From Dactylorhiza incarnata (taxonomy: Eukaryota > Streptophyta > Magnoliopsida > Asparagales > Orchidaceae), in the NCBI GenBank assembly GCA_033032865.1, contig JAWHQI010000065.1, positions 7,440,001-7,504,000 on the forward strand: a DNA stretch of 64,000 nucleotides, given 5' to 3'. The notes under the pieces were generated by a model. It made no database searches. It saw nothing but the letters and a program-made list of their open reading frames with translations, and was not told the origin of the DNA. A program made the translations under genes and the position numbers. Below are positions 1 through 9,922 of the stretch, piece by piece (positions within the stretch are counted from its first letter, which is position 1; every line of letters starts with the position of its first letter).

Positions 1-574
1 AAGAGTCCTTGTTCAGCATACCTTGTTCAATTTTGAAGAAGTTGAACTTGGCCTCATCAAGCGACTTCGTGAAAATATCTGCAACTTGCTTATCCGCCGA
101 GACGTAACTTAAATTTATGTCCTTGTTCTCCACATGCTCCCGGATGAAATGATATCGAATCTCTATATGTTTTGTCCGGCTGTGAGAGACTGGATTATTT
201 GCAATTGCTATGGCGCTTGATGAGTCATAGAACATAGGAATCTCTTTAAGCTTCAAGTTGTAGTCTTCAAGCTAATTTGTGATCCACAGAAGTTGTGTAG
301 AGCAGCTTCCTGTAGAGATATATTCCGATTCAGCAGTTGAGATTGTCACACAATTCTGCTTTTTGCTACTCCATGAGACTAGCCTTCTTCCAAGGAATTG
401 GCATGTCCCGGAAGTGCTTTTCTTGTCATCCCTGCTACCTAAGAAATCAGCATCTAAAAATCTTGTTAGTTCGAAGTCATTACTTATTGGGTACCATAAG
501 CCAAGATTTAGTGTGCCTTTAAGGTATCTCAAAATTCTCTTTGCAGCGGCATAATGAGATTCTTTGGAGTTCAC
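1..574 (-). pseudogene. Copia-1 RNase H domain (partial, broken)
   Basis: C-terminal RNase H of a Ty1/copia polyprotein, read on the minus strand and continuing past the left window edge. The stretch 272-574 carries the usual copia RNase H signatures (LRYLKGT, the CTISTAESEY-type block, STSGTCQFLG). An in-frame stop separates it from the reverse transcriptase at about 575, and another stop at about 272 interrupts the domain. Beyond that stop, 1-240 still reads as the conserved C-terminal block (SRTKHIEIRYHF, ADIFTKSL). It is a decayed copy; the 3' LTR lies outside the window. Confidence 0.85.
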
Positions 575-1390
575 CTAAAATCTAGCACATACGCATGTGG
601 AAAACGTTATATCTGGTCTACTAACAGTAAGGTAGAGAAAGGATCCAATTATGCTTCTGTACTTGGTTTCATCAAAAGGTTTCTCTTTCTCATCCTTGTC
701 CAGAATCATATTTGAACCCATTGGAGTCCTCATATAGGTTGCATTCTCCATTCCGAATTTCTTAATTAACTCTTTGGTGAACTTCGTCAGAGAGATGAAA
801 ATTCTATCTTCAGATTGCTTCACCTGAAGTCCTAAGAAATACTTCAGCTCACCCATACTACTCATTTCAAATTTCTCTTGCATCAAGTTAGAAAACTTTT
901 TGCAGAGGTTATCATCCGTAGATCCAAATATAATGTCATCGGCATAGATTTGCACTAGCAAAATCTTGTCTTTTACTTCCCTAAGAAATAATGTGTTATT
1001 TATCATTCCTCTTGTGAACTTGTTCTCAAGAAGAAAGCTAGAGAGCGTCTCATACCAAGCTCGGAGAGCTTGTTTGAGACCATATAATGCTTTACGTAAA
1101 TAGTAAACATGATCAGGTAGGGAGGAGTCAACAAAACCTGGGGGTTGTTCTACGTATACTTCTTCCTTTAGATTACCATTTAGGAAGGCTGACTTCACGT
1201 CCATTTGGTAGACTTTGAATCCTTTATGAGCAGCATATGCTAGGAACAACCTGATCGCTTCAAGTCTTGCCACAGGAGCAAAAGTTTGATCGAAGTCGAT
1301 CCCTTCTTCTTGTCTATAGCCTTGAGCAACAAGTCTGGCCTTCTTCTTGATGATTACTCCATCTTCGTCCAGCTTGTTTCTGAAAAACAC
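575..1390 (-). pseudogene. Copia-1 reverse transcriptase
   Basis: Ty1/copia reverse transcriptase of about 271 residues. Visible motifs are [34 protein letters not shown] (the family usually has P where this copy has L) and the catalytic box [11 protein letters not shown] with both aspartates present. The reading frame is open through the domain, but the polyprotein is broken on both sides: a frame break at about 1390-1458 upstream and a stop into RNase H. Sequence flavour and LTR features point to the SIRE/Maximus lineage. It is a retrotransposon remnant and not a host gene. Confidence 0.9.
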
Positions 1391-1457
1391 ATTTTGTTCC
1401 TATGACATTTTGTCCTTTGGGTCTTGGTACTAGCTTCCAAACTTTGCACCTCTTAAA

Positions 1458-1859
1458 CTAATTGAGCTCCTCTTGCATTGCAATGATCCACGAGACATCA
1501 CTTTTTGCTTCATCGAACTTCTTTGGCTCAATCTGTGACAGAAAGCTTAAGTGCAAAACTTCATTAGATGTACCTCTTCTTGTTCTTACTCCAACACTGG
1601 TTTCTCCGATGATTTGATCAACCGGATGATCTATTTGGTGTCTAATCATCAGGTTTCTTCCATCATCCATGCCACGAGGAGGTTCTTCCACTTCTGGGCC
1701 CTCTTCTTCTTCTTGAGATTCTTCTTCCTCAGGTGGAATTGGAACATTTACTTCTATAGACTTTAGAGCATCTTCATTTGCTGCTCCTTCCAAGTTAAGT
1801 TCTTTGAATTTTGCACCTGCATCTTCAACAAAGACAGTAGAAGAGCTGCTATGGAGCAT
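1458..1859 (-). pseudogene. Copia-1 integrase-RT linker region
   Basis: An open stretch of about 133 codons between the integrase and reverse transcriptase domains. It is rich in Glu and Pro in its middle, as the linker of SIRE-like copia polyproteins usually is. The end (WIIAMQEELN) is the normal beginning of the RT domain. The frame then breaks before 1390. Not an independent gene. Confidence 0.7.
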
Positions 1860-1951
1860 GCTTGTCTCATCAAAAATAACATTGTAAGTTTCTTCTACAA
1901 CCAGGGTTTTCTTATTGAAAATCTTATATGCCTTACTATGGCTACTATAGC

Positions 1952-2911
1952 CTAGAAAATACCTTCAAAACATTTTTCACTAAATTTAGTTTTGTAATAC
2001 TTCCCATTATTAAGCACGAAGCATTTACTGCCAAAGATTCTAAAATAGGACAAGGTTGGTTTCCTGCCTTTCAGAAGTTTATAAGGGGTCTTATAATGAT
2101 TTTTGTTGATTAGTGCTCTGTTTTGCACGTGGCAAGCAGTGTTGATACCTTCAACCCAAAAGTATTTTGGAAGTGAAGAGTCACTCAACATTGTCCTGCA
2201 AGCCTCTATGAGTGTTCTATTCTTTCTCTCGATGACTCCATTTTGTTGTGGAGTACGAGGAGATGAAAACTCATGAAAGATACCTAAGTTTTCACAAAAA
2301 TCTGTCATAACTCCAGATTTGAATTCTGTTCTGTGGTCACTTCTGATTTTGACTACGGAGCAGTTTAATTCATTATGTATTTGCCTGACAAAATTAGTGA
2401 AAGAGTCAAACGTATCTGACTTGTGTTTTAGAAAGAACACCCAAGAAAAATGTGAGTAGTCGTCAACAATAACCAGTGTATAAGACTTACCTCCTAAACT
2501 CCGAATTGGCATGGGACCAAATAAGTCCATATGGAGCAGATATAAGCATCTGGTAGAATCTTTGCCAATTATGCTCTTAAAGGTAGCTCTAGTCTGCTTG
2601 CCCATTTGGCATGCATGACAAGGTCTCTCTTTAATGCACTTAACATCAGGTGTATCACGAACTAAATTGTGAGAAAATAACATATTTATGGTTTTGAAAT
2701 TTATATGTACTAGTCTCTTGTGCCATTGGTTACACAGTGATGCACTATCTTTTGCTAAAATGTACACTGGTGTAGAAGAATATAAACAAAGAAAATTTAA
2801 ACAAAAGATATTTCTACTCCGAGTGTCTGTTAAAATAGTTTCTGACGTATCAGACGACTTTATCAAGCACTTGTCCTTGTAGAATTCTACCATATGACCC
2901 TTCTTGAACAA
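1952..2911 (-). pseudogene. Copia-1 pre-integrase zinc finger and integrase
   Basis: About 319 codons containing the HHCC-type pre-integrase domain (WHKRLVHIN, then CHACQMGKQ) and the integrase core. The catalytic triad can be followed: Asp in HMDLFGP, Asp in RSDHRTEF (family usually RSDNGTEF) and Glu in QQNGVIERKNRT. The domain is nearly intact, but it follows a large internal deletion that removed most of gag and the whole protease. The element is therefore not autonomous. Confidence 0.9.
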
Positions 2912-3074
2912 TTTGAAACATTCTAGGATTCATAGCCTCCATGAATATTCTAGCTCTTACTTTTTTTAGGGCAAAGTTCTCCCTAGAATAAATAGCTATT
3001 CTTGATTCCATAGCTATGATGAATGGACACCCACTAGCAGATCTGTTCAAGCTGTTAAGCTTTTCTTTGAACAA
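2912..3074 (-). pseudogene. Copia-1 gag N-terminal stub
   Basis: A short stretch just inside the primer binding site encodes the start of a SIRE-like Gag (IAIYSRENFALKKVR, then MNPRMFQIVQEG). It runs almost directly into the pre-integrase region. Only about 160 bp separate the PBS from the integrase zinc finger, where an intact element would have well over 1 kb of gag and protease. This indicates one large deletion. Confidence 0.7.
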
Positions 3075-3076
3075 CC

Positions 3077-3090
3077 TCTCACTGATACCA
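3077..3090 (-). other. Copia-1 primer binding site
   Basis: On the minus strand the sequence TGGTATCAGTGAGA lies two bases inside the LTR edge (LTR ends ..CTAACA). TGGTATCAG is the usual start of copia PBSs complementary to the 3' end of initiator Met tRNA. It fixes the LTR boundary and the orientation of the element. Confidence 0.85.
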
Positions 3091-3123
3091 CTTGTTAGTT
3101 AATGGGTGTCGACTTATCACCTA

Positions 3124-3147
3124 GAGGGGGGGGGGGGGGGGGGGGGG
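3124..3147 (+). repeat. poly-G run in Copia-1 LTR
   Basis: About 24 consecutive G (C on the element's sense strand), expanded from the short G run normally found at this place in SIRE-like LTRs. The length may be uncertain because homopolymers are error-prone in sequencing. Confidence 0.8.
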
Positions 3148-3329
3148 TGAATAGGTATTTCAAATTATTTTATTCCCATTTTGGTGTTCTTCATTTCTTG
3201 TTAATAGATCTAGAAATTAAAAGCACTGCACAGAAAACACACAAGAATTTATAGAGGTTCCTCAAGACCGGGTGTCTTGAGTAGTCCTTTGTCCCTCTGC
3301 GCCTACCTAGCAGTGTGCTACACTCGGCA

Positions 3330-3690
3330 AACTCCGCCAATGTCTCCGGCCCGCAAGCCTTACAACTCGGACCCACAAGTCCCTGCAGCCTAGGCCCGCA
3401 AGCCCCTTCACTGCACCCAAGTCCGCAAGCTCGGCACTCAGGCCCTCAAGCCCTACACAGCACAAACCCGCAAGTCTTGCCTCTTGGACCCTTAAGTCCC
3501 TGCAGCCTAGGCCCACAAGCCCCTTCACTGCACCCGAGCCCACAAGCTCGACACGTTTGGACCCGCAAGTCCCTGCATCCTAGGCCCGCAAGCCCCTTCA
3601 CTGCACCCGAGCCCGCAAGCTCGACACGATTGGACCCGCAAGTCCTTTGCCTTGGCCCGCAAGCCTCACAGATCTCAAGTTCTCAAGCTC
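3330..3690 (-). repeat. CCCGCAAG-rich tandem repeats in Copia-1 LTR
   Basis: Units of roughly 73 bp built from the phrases GGACCCGCAAGTCC, GGCCCGCAAGCCCC and GAGCCCGCAAGCTC repeat about three times with degeneration. Each phrase is itself a small imperfect inverted repeat around CCGCAAG. The open frames crossing this block are by-products of the repeat. Confidence 0.75.
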
Positions 3691-4440
3691 GGCACTTAGA
3701 TCTGAAAATAGAGTTTACAGAGTTGGCCCGAGAGCCTTTACAAGAAAGATATACAATATATTTTTTTTCTGCCTGATGGAGATTGGCTTCTTGTCTTGAA
3801 GAAGATGCCTCTGATTTGAATCTTGAAAGCACATATCTTCTTCAAGCCTTCTCTTTTGCCTAATGTTAACTGGCTTCTTGACTTGAATGATTCTTCTCAG
3901 TCGATGTGGCTTGACTGCAACTTGGAGAACACATGATAAGTTTTTTTGTTCTCCTCTTCTTATTCTTGATTCTTCTCCGCAGCTTTTACTGTTGTATTGC
4001 TTTGCGGGATTCTTTTTCGTTCCTTCGTTCTCATCTTTTTCACACATCGTTCATTAGGGCATCCATTGTTTCCTTTTATAGGACGGAGGAGTCGTTTAAC
4101 GGTCTCCTATGATGTCCTTCTCTGACAGACGCCCATGCCTTAAGAGCACGCACTGATTGGACAATCAGGCGGCGACATTAAATGCTGACAGCGCGTCTGG
4201 CATTTTTTAATCTGTCTCGATGATGTTTCCATGGTTACGACAACATGGACAATATCTCGATGACATGACTTGTCGTTGTCTTGAGCTAGGACAGATCTTC
4301 GAATCTCCTTCCCTCTTCTTCAGATAGAGATATCTCGACGACACGGGACATCCCTTCTACTCTTGCACTTAAGACGACATGAAGTCATCTAACTGATGTC
4401 GGCGTAATCTCCTTGATTGCTTAATATCGTTGTGACCACC

Positions 4441-6046
4441 TGATGAGTCCTGATCATATACACTTTTATGGACTCATCTGGGCCGTTATTCAGTCATTTC
4501 ACCGCACCTTAGTCTTGTTATAGTTTATATTTGATATTCCATGCTAGGTGCACCTCTAGGCCCATTTTGGTGTGGTTTCATGTTTATCTTTATTAGTAGT
4601 TTTCATGCTCTGTTAGGTGCCGCTTTCAGTGGCTGGATTCGTGGTTGTGCTGGAATAGGGGTCGTGCAGGTGTTCCCGGTGCAATTCTGCACAGGAACAC
4701 TGCGCACGATCACTGGTTCTATTGCGCACGACCATTGGTCGTGCACCGCTGATCGTGTGCACTTAACCCTTTTTTCATGAGTTCTGTTTGGTGCAGTGCG
4801 CACGAACATCTACGCCAGTGCGCACGACCACCGGTCGTGCGCCACTATTCGTGCGCACTTAACAGTAATTTTATGAGTTCTGTTTCATCTAATGCGCACG
4901 ACCACCGACGATAGTGCGCACGACCACCGGTCGTGCGCCACTGGTCGTGCGAACATTTTATTTTATAAATTTCGTGTCTTGCAGGTTCCACCCAGTCAGA
5001 CGCACGATCACAGGATTCTAGTGCGCACGACCACTGGTCGTGCGCCAATGACCGTGCGCACTGTTTAATTCAGCGCCTATTTAATGACCTGTTCGCGAAT
5101 TAGGTCGGGATTACGCTTTGGAGTTCCGTTCAGTCCGCCGTTTTCACCATTTTCAGAGGGCTTTCACACCCTAGGCCTCCTCCATCATCCAAGGGCTTAA
5201 AGGAAGGGATTCTACACTCATTTTGATCGCTAAGGAAGAGGTTCTTCGCATGAGACGTGGCCGGATGGTTAATCGCTGGAGAAGACGGGTCCATTGGGAG
5301 GTGTGACAGCCCTCCTCTACCCCGGACGCAGTTGGGACCGAGCTAGGACGCGGATTGACAACCCGGTGCTTCCTACCGTGAATCTACAACGAGACTCCGG
5401 ATTCGGTCGTATCTCTTGCCTTTTTCTTCTACTTATGTGGTTGTATTTGTTTGTATTCTCTTTATCTTGATGATGAACGCTATGAACCATGTTTAATATT
5501 GTTTATTTCATGTTTATGAAATCGATTTGTTCATTGGTGTTAATGAGGTGCGCCCCCATCGATTTTCCGCTCCACCGTCATGTTCGGTGCCGCACTAGCA
5601 ATTGTTAGTGGCGTGCTTGTCGAAGAGGTGCTTGCGACCCTCAATCCGTAAGCCTACTCGCCCATCCGCCTACCGAAGCGTGGCATCGCGGCCCGTATTC
5701 CATCCCGCCTAACGAAGCAGCGCGCTCAAGGCCTGCATTGTTCGATTCCGCTTGCCTACTCGTCCATCCGCCCTTGTGACGCAGCGCGCTCAAGACCTGC
5801 CTAGTATCCATCCCGCCAGCGAAGCATTGCATAGCGGCATTGCATAGGAGTAGTTGATAGCTTTTATTTTATTTTCCAAAAGCCAACCCAACTCCCCCGC
5901 ATTCCATCCGATTTAAGGACTTCAATCTCAAGTCCTTCCTCGAAACCTAACTCCACCTTACTGTGTTCCTCAAGAGACCGACACTCGGGGATTTTCCCCA
6001 TTATTATTACTTGCGCGACCGGTGCACTTGCCGAATCATCGCATCA
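4441..6046. mobile_element. Solo LTR nested in Copia-1 LTR
   Basis: A 1606-bp unit starts TGATGAGTCC and ends ATCGCATCA, so its ends are the inverted repeat TGATG/CATCA. It is flanked on both sides by the 5-bp duplication CCACC (4436-4440 and 6047-6051). It contains no coding sequence, PBS or second LTR copy, so a solo LTR left by LTR-LTR recombination is the simplest reading. The TGATGAG..CATCA ends and the conserved 3' stretch near 5990-6040 suggest Ty3/gypsy, but the lineage is not certain. A small non-autonomous element is the alternative. Confidence 0.85.
4720..5060. repeat. GCGCACGACC..GGTCGTGCGC palindrome cluster
   Basis: Within the solo LTR, an inverted-repeat motif close to GCGCACGACCACCGGTCGTGCGC occurs several times (about 4724, 4820, 4915 and 5032) together with half-sites. 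Each copy can fold into a short GC-rich hairpin. The spacers between copies are AT-rich (AATTTTATGAGTTCTGTTT-like), giving a degenerate roughly 100-bp periodicity. Confidence 0.8.
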
Positions 6047-6583
6047 CCACCTTATCTTGTCGACGACATAATCGATATTACGTCGATAATCAATTCTTCA
6101 GCAACTGCCCGTCTTTGTTCGATCTTCTCTACTCTTCTCGACGACAGTCCTTCTTTACGACGATATCATTGACATCAGTCTTACTTAGCCTTTTCAACGA
6201 CAAGGCTTCTTTACGACGATACCTATCTTGTTCAGCTTTATCGACGACATGCCTCTTTTACGACGATATTTGTTCTTCCTTAGCCTTATCGACGTCAAGG
6301 CTTCTTTTCGACGATATCGTCGACATGTGTATGCTATCTAGGCTATAACTGTCGTGGACCTACTACTTCGCTTCTGCACACCATTTCAATGATATGCCTA
6401 TTCTTTACGACGATGTGTCCAGTTCTTTTCGACGATATTGTACTTGGGCAAGTTATTGAAGTACTGGACATATTGTCTGATCTCTGCAAGCATGAACTAG
6501 ATATGACATTAAATACACAATGCTTTTATCATTGAGTTGAGTGCTTCTTTAAATCAAGAATATTCTAGAGCACATTTCCCAAC

Positions 6584-8011
6584 ATTTAGATATCATGAAT
6601 GGCAAATTTCGCGGATGCCACAATTTCATTCAACTTTCTAATTACACATGTGTATAGCTGTAGTTAAGAATTTAAGTTTTGTTCTAAGTGTGTTAGTGAA
6701 CACTTGCGTGTCTGACTTTAGGTTTAGAAAATCAAACAACCTAGAAATCATATTAGATACAGGTTTTCTTTGAAACTACATTTGATTGCAAGCATTTTGT
6801 TTCCCAAAAAATTTCATAACATCTCTTTACAACATTCATTACTAGCTGCTATAATTTCATAGTCATAGCCCAATTCCAGCAGATTCTAAGAAAATATATA
6901 ATGGCAAAAAAGATGGTTGTTGCTGCTGTTATGGCTGCTGCTAACCTCAATTTCCTATTCACCATAGCGAAGATGGCTGCTGCTGGGGATGCTGGAAGAC
7001 GATGGCTGCTGCTGGTATGGATCGAGGTTAGCAGAGCAAGAGGGTAGAGGTCGGCATGGAACTGGAGGGGCTCTTTGTTGTACACAACCAATGGAGCATG
7101 CAGGGCAGGCGTAATCCTTATTTCTTTGTTGATGACCTTGACTGCGACAGACGCTCCGTCTGCACGTGGCAACCCTGCATGCTTTTATTTTTATGTAAGG
7201 TGGTTGTTTGTTGGTGAAGTTTTAACTATGTGTCTTATTATGTTATTTTGGCATCTAATTCTTCACAGCTTATAATTCTGAAGAAATCTTCACAGTTTAT
7301 CTCTCTCTAAATGCTTAATGCAAGATGTTTGTTCCTGCATTGACAAATTTAGGATGCAATGATGAAATGGCCATATATGATTGACAAATTTTGCTCAGGA
7401 TTTTATTGTTATTTTTATTTAGGATTTGAGTGAGAGAATATCGAAAGCTATAATGTGATGTTGTCGAGGACTGCTCCCCCGTCAAGATTGTGATGTCGCC
7501 GGTTCTTTATTTTATTGCTTCGATTCAGGATGGTTTTCAATTTTAACTATGCACCAAGTTTAACTACTGCTTTTTCTATTGTTCATACGCCATTGCTAAT
7601 TGCTATACTCCTCCCTCGAATTATTCTTTCAGCTTGAGATTTATTTGTATATTAATTTGTAGCTTTGTTCACAGTCAATACTTTTTATTTTGAATATATT
7701 AATTTCAAGGCTTGGCATAAAAAATACACAGATGAAAGCTTTCATTGAGTGAGAATCACTTGCATAGACTACATTGACCAAGCATTCATTATTCGATTTA
7801 ATGGAAGGTTCTGATATGGGAAATCGATCACCTCCTAATGCGTTTTCACAAAATGTTCACGCTCTTGCATTTACTTTTCGATGCTACGATTTCGATTTCT
7901 TCTTTAATTTATTGGCAAGTCTGTCACGTGATGCAATTCTGTGATTGATTCTTTGACATCACAATCATAATATAATAAGTGTATCAAGTTACAATCATTT
8001 TTCCCAGAATA
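6584..8011. other. No recognisable gene or element
   Basis: About 1.4 kb of AT-rich sequence between the Copia-1 LTR and the foldback MITE. A stretch at about 6910-7030 is rich in GCT/GCC triplets. Short open frames here have no recognisable motif, and I see no splice or domain structure. It may be ancient repeat or unique intergenic DNA. Confidence 0.5.
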
Positions 8012-8464
8012 CGAGCATCTTCGCACGGGCTACCGCCCGTGCTCGATGCTCTCCGCTTCGACAGTACCCCAGCAGTGACTGTACCTCCACCCAAACTCGC
8101 CCGTTCTAGGACGCTCGGTCAATTGACAGAGCATGGGTATCCCCAGTGCCCCGCGCGGCAGAACCCTCGCCTCGATAGTGTCCCGGCGCGAAGGCGCTCC
8201 CGCCGCTCGCGAACCCCGTGCGCACAACAAAATCGGGATGAGGGAGAGAACTGGGAACGGGGTTCGCGAGCGGCGGGAGCGCCTACGTGCCGGGAAACTG
8301 TCGAGGCGAGGGTTCTGCCGCGCGGGGCACTGGGGATACCCATGCTCTGTCAATTGACCGAGCATCCTAGAGAGGATGAGTTTGGGTGGAGGTACAGTCG
8401 TTGCTGGGGTGCTGTCGAAACGGAGAACATCGAGCACGGGCGGTTGCCCATGCGAAAATGCTCG
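8012..8464. mobile_element. Foldback MITE (453 bp)
   Basis: Two arms of about 208 bp (8012-8219 and 8257-8464) are inverted copies with roughly 91% identity by eye, separated by a 37-bp loop. The ends are CGAGCAT..ATGCTCG with TA on each side (8010-8011 and 8465-8466), consistent with a TA target duplication. The outer part of each arm contains a smaller hairpin (GCACGGGC..GCCCGTGC). A TA duplication fits Tc1/mariner-like or PIF/Harbinger-like MITEs; the superfamily is not settled. The open frames mirrored on both strands are caused by the palindrome. Confidence 0.75.
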
Positions 8465-9922
8465 TACATGTACATACATATGCATCTCTCCAGCCCTAGA
8501 GCATGCATATGTACATGTACATACATATGCATGCCTCCAGCCCTCTGTAGTGCAACGGCGGGCTTCGCCCGCACTGAAAGTGGGCTACGCCCGGTCCCAG
8601 CTGAGAGCCCGCCCTCCGCATGTTGTGCCCGCCGTCGGGCGGTCTGCAAACAGCGGCCAACACAAAATTAATTGGCTCCGCCATATCAAATATTTAATAA
8701 ACACAATATACATTATTTAATGTCTAATGATAGTCTATAATAGTAGGTGTATGAGCTCTACTAAATTTTTTTGAATTTTATGGATTTTTATCGTTACTTT
8801 TAATTTTGCGATATGATGTAATTACTTATATGGACATTATATTTTAAAGTTGTTGAAATAGAATATAATATATGTTAAAGTCATTTTATTAAAAAAAAAG
8901 TAAGGGTAATTTTGGCAATTTTGAATAATGCGGCCGTGGTGAAAAATGTGCGTTGGGGCAAAAAACCGCAGAGGCGGAAAATGCGCGACGGGACGAAAAA
9001 TGCGCGCACGGCTGGAAAAATGCGTTCCCGGGCGGAAAAATTTGCGCCCGTGGGGAAAATGCGGCCTGAACGGAAAATGTGCGACGGCCAGCAGAAAATA
9101 CGCGCCCCGACAGGAAAATACGCTCCCGGGCAGGAAAATGTGTGTTCGGGGGGAAAATGCGTGCCCAGACAAAAAATGCCTCCGGGGCGAAAAATGCGCG
9201 CTCCGGAAAAATGAGCATTTTGGCAAAAAAACGCGCCAAAGAGAAAAATGCGTGCCCGGGCGAAAAAATGTGCGTCCGGACGTAAAAAGGCGCACCAGGG
9301 TGGAAAAATTCACAGCCGGGCGAAAAAAGCGAAAAAATTGTACGCCCGAACAAAAAAGTGCGATATGATGAAAAATGCACGGCATGCGGGAACAAAGTCC
9401 AAACTTTTTAAAAAACCTCGAAAACTTATCTTTTCAAGAAACTCTTTTGTCAACATTGCAGGAACAAAGTCCAAACAGACCCTTATGGTATGTTGGTTTT
9501 TTGAAAAGTTTTTTTTATCTAAAATAGGGAGCCCCAACTCTTTAAAAAACCTCAAAAACTTATTTTTTTTCAAGAAACTCTTTTGCCAATATTGCGCAAA
9601 CAAACAACAATAAAAGTGTGATGAAGGTGGGAGTAGAATTTTTCCCACGGAGTCATTGACTCTTACAACATAATATAAAAAAAAATTACGTATGAACATA
9701 TAAATATAACTACATGATAAGTTTGTTTTTTGTGCTCTTTCTGCTTGATTTGCATTATAATTTATTCGAGGAAAATAAATTTCAAATGCTATGCATTGGC
9801 AGCTAACTATTTCTTTAAATATCATTTTAAATATTTTCATATTTTTTTATTAAAATAAAAAAAAAACAAAAAAAAAACAGAAGAGAGAATACCTAGTACA
9901 CAAATTATAAAATAAACGAAAT
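8465..9922. repeat. Unclassified interspersed repeat, copy A
   Basis: This shares long similarity with 37954-38997 plus 47548 onward. The shared order is: TACATGTACATACATATGCATGC start, GC-rich block with GCGGGCTTCGCCCGC and CGCCGTCGGGCGG hairpins, AT-rich block, AAAATGCGCG array, a poly-A-rich segment and AATACCTAGTACACAAATT near the end. Copy A is cut at 9922 by the Gypsy-2 LTR. A phrase of about 35 bp (ACATGTACATACATATGCAT..CTCCAGCCCT) is duplicated at the left end. No coding capacity, PBS or clear terminal repeats were found. Confidence 0.7.
8930..9370. repeat. Degenerate AAAATGCGCGCCCGGGCGG array, copy A
   Basis: About 20 or more degenerate units of roughly 18-24 bp, each made of a GAAAAATGCG part and a GC-rich part such as CGCCCGGGCGG. 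Several overlapping frames on both strands are open through it, simply because the unit lacks stops; they read as repetitive peptides and are not genes. A homologous array lies at 38380-38780. Confidence 0.8.

Larger units (their letters stand above)
3093..6583 (-). repeat. Copia-1 5' LTR, split by a nested solo LTR
   Basis: On the minus strand the LTR starts TGTTGGGAAATGTGC (ends at 6583) and finishes ..CTAACA at 3093. The block CACCTAGAGGGG..GTGAATAGG near 3110-3155 is characteristic of SIRE-like copia LTRs. Removing the inserted solo LTR and one CCACC duplication leaves about 1880 bp, a size typical for this lineage. The LTR contains CCCGCAAG-rich repeats at about 3330-3680 and CGACGATA/CGACGACA repeats at about 4200-4380 and 6050-6440. 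The other LTR is outside the window. Confidence 0.85.

Noticed and set aside
3315..3776. 153-codon plus-strand frame in the Copia-1 LTR.
   Set aside because: Consists of translated CCCGCAAG repeats; antisense to the LTR and without recognisable domain.
4441..6046. Possible small autonomous element rather than solo LTR.
   Set aside because: No internal PBS, PPT, repeated ends or coding sequence; one LTR with a target duplication fits better.
6849..7172. 107-codon minus-strand frame with a hydrophobic C-terminus.
   Set aside because: Part of it comes from a GCT-rich stretch; no promoter, splice or domain evidence supports it.
7979..8671. Mirrored frames of 150-230 codons around 8.0-8.7 kb.
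   Set aside because: They are produced by the palindromic arms of the foldback MITE; the same peptide appears from both strands.
8837..9395. Long overlapping frames on both strands through the AAAATGCGCG array.
   Set aside because: Periodic peptides that follow the repeat unit; equivalent frames appear in copy B. Not genes.
8465..9922. Copy A/B repeat as a Helitron (internal GCGGGCTTCGCCCGC hairpin; CCTAGT near the end).
   Set aside because: The hairpin is near the wrong end and is not followed by CTRR; no hairpin lies just before CCTAGT. Left unclassified.
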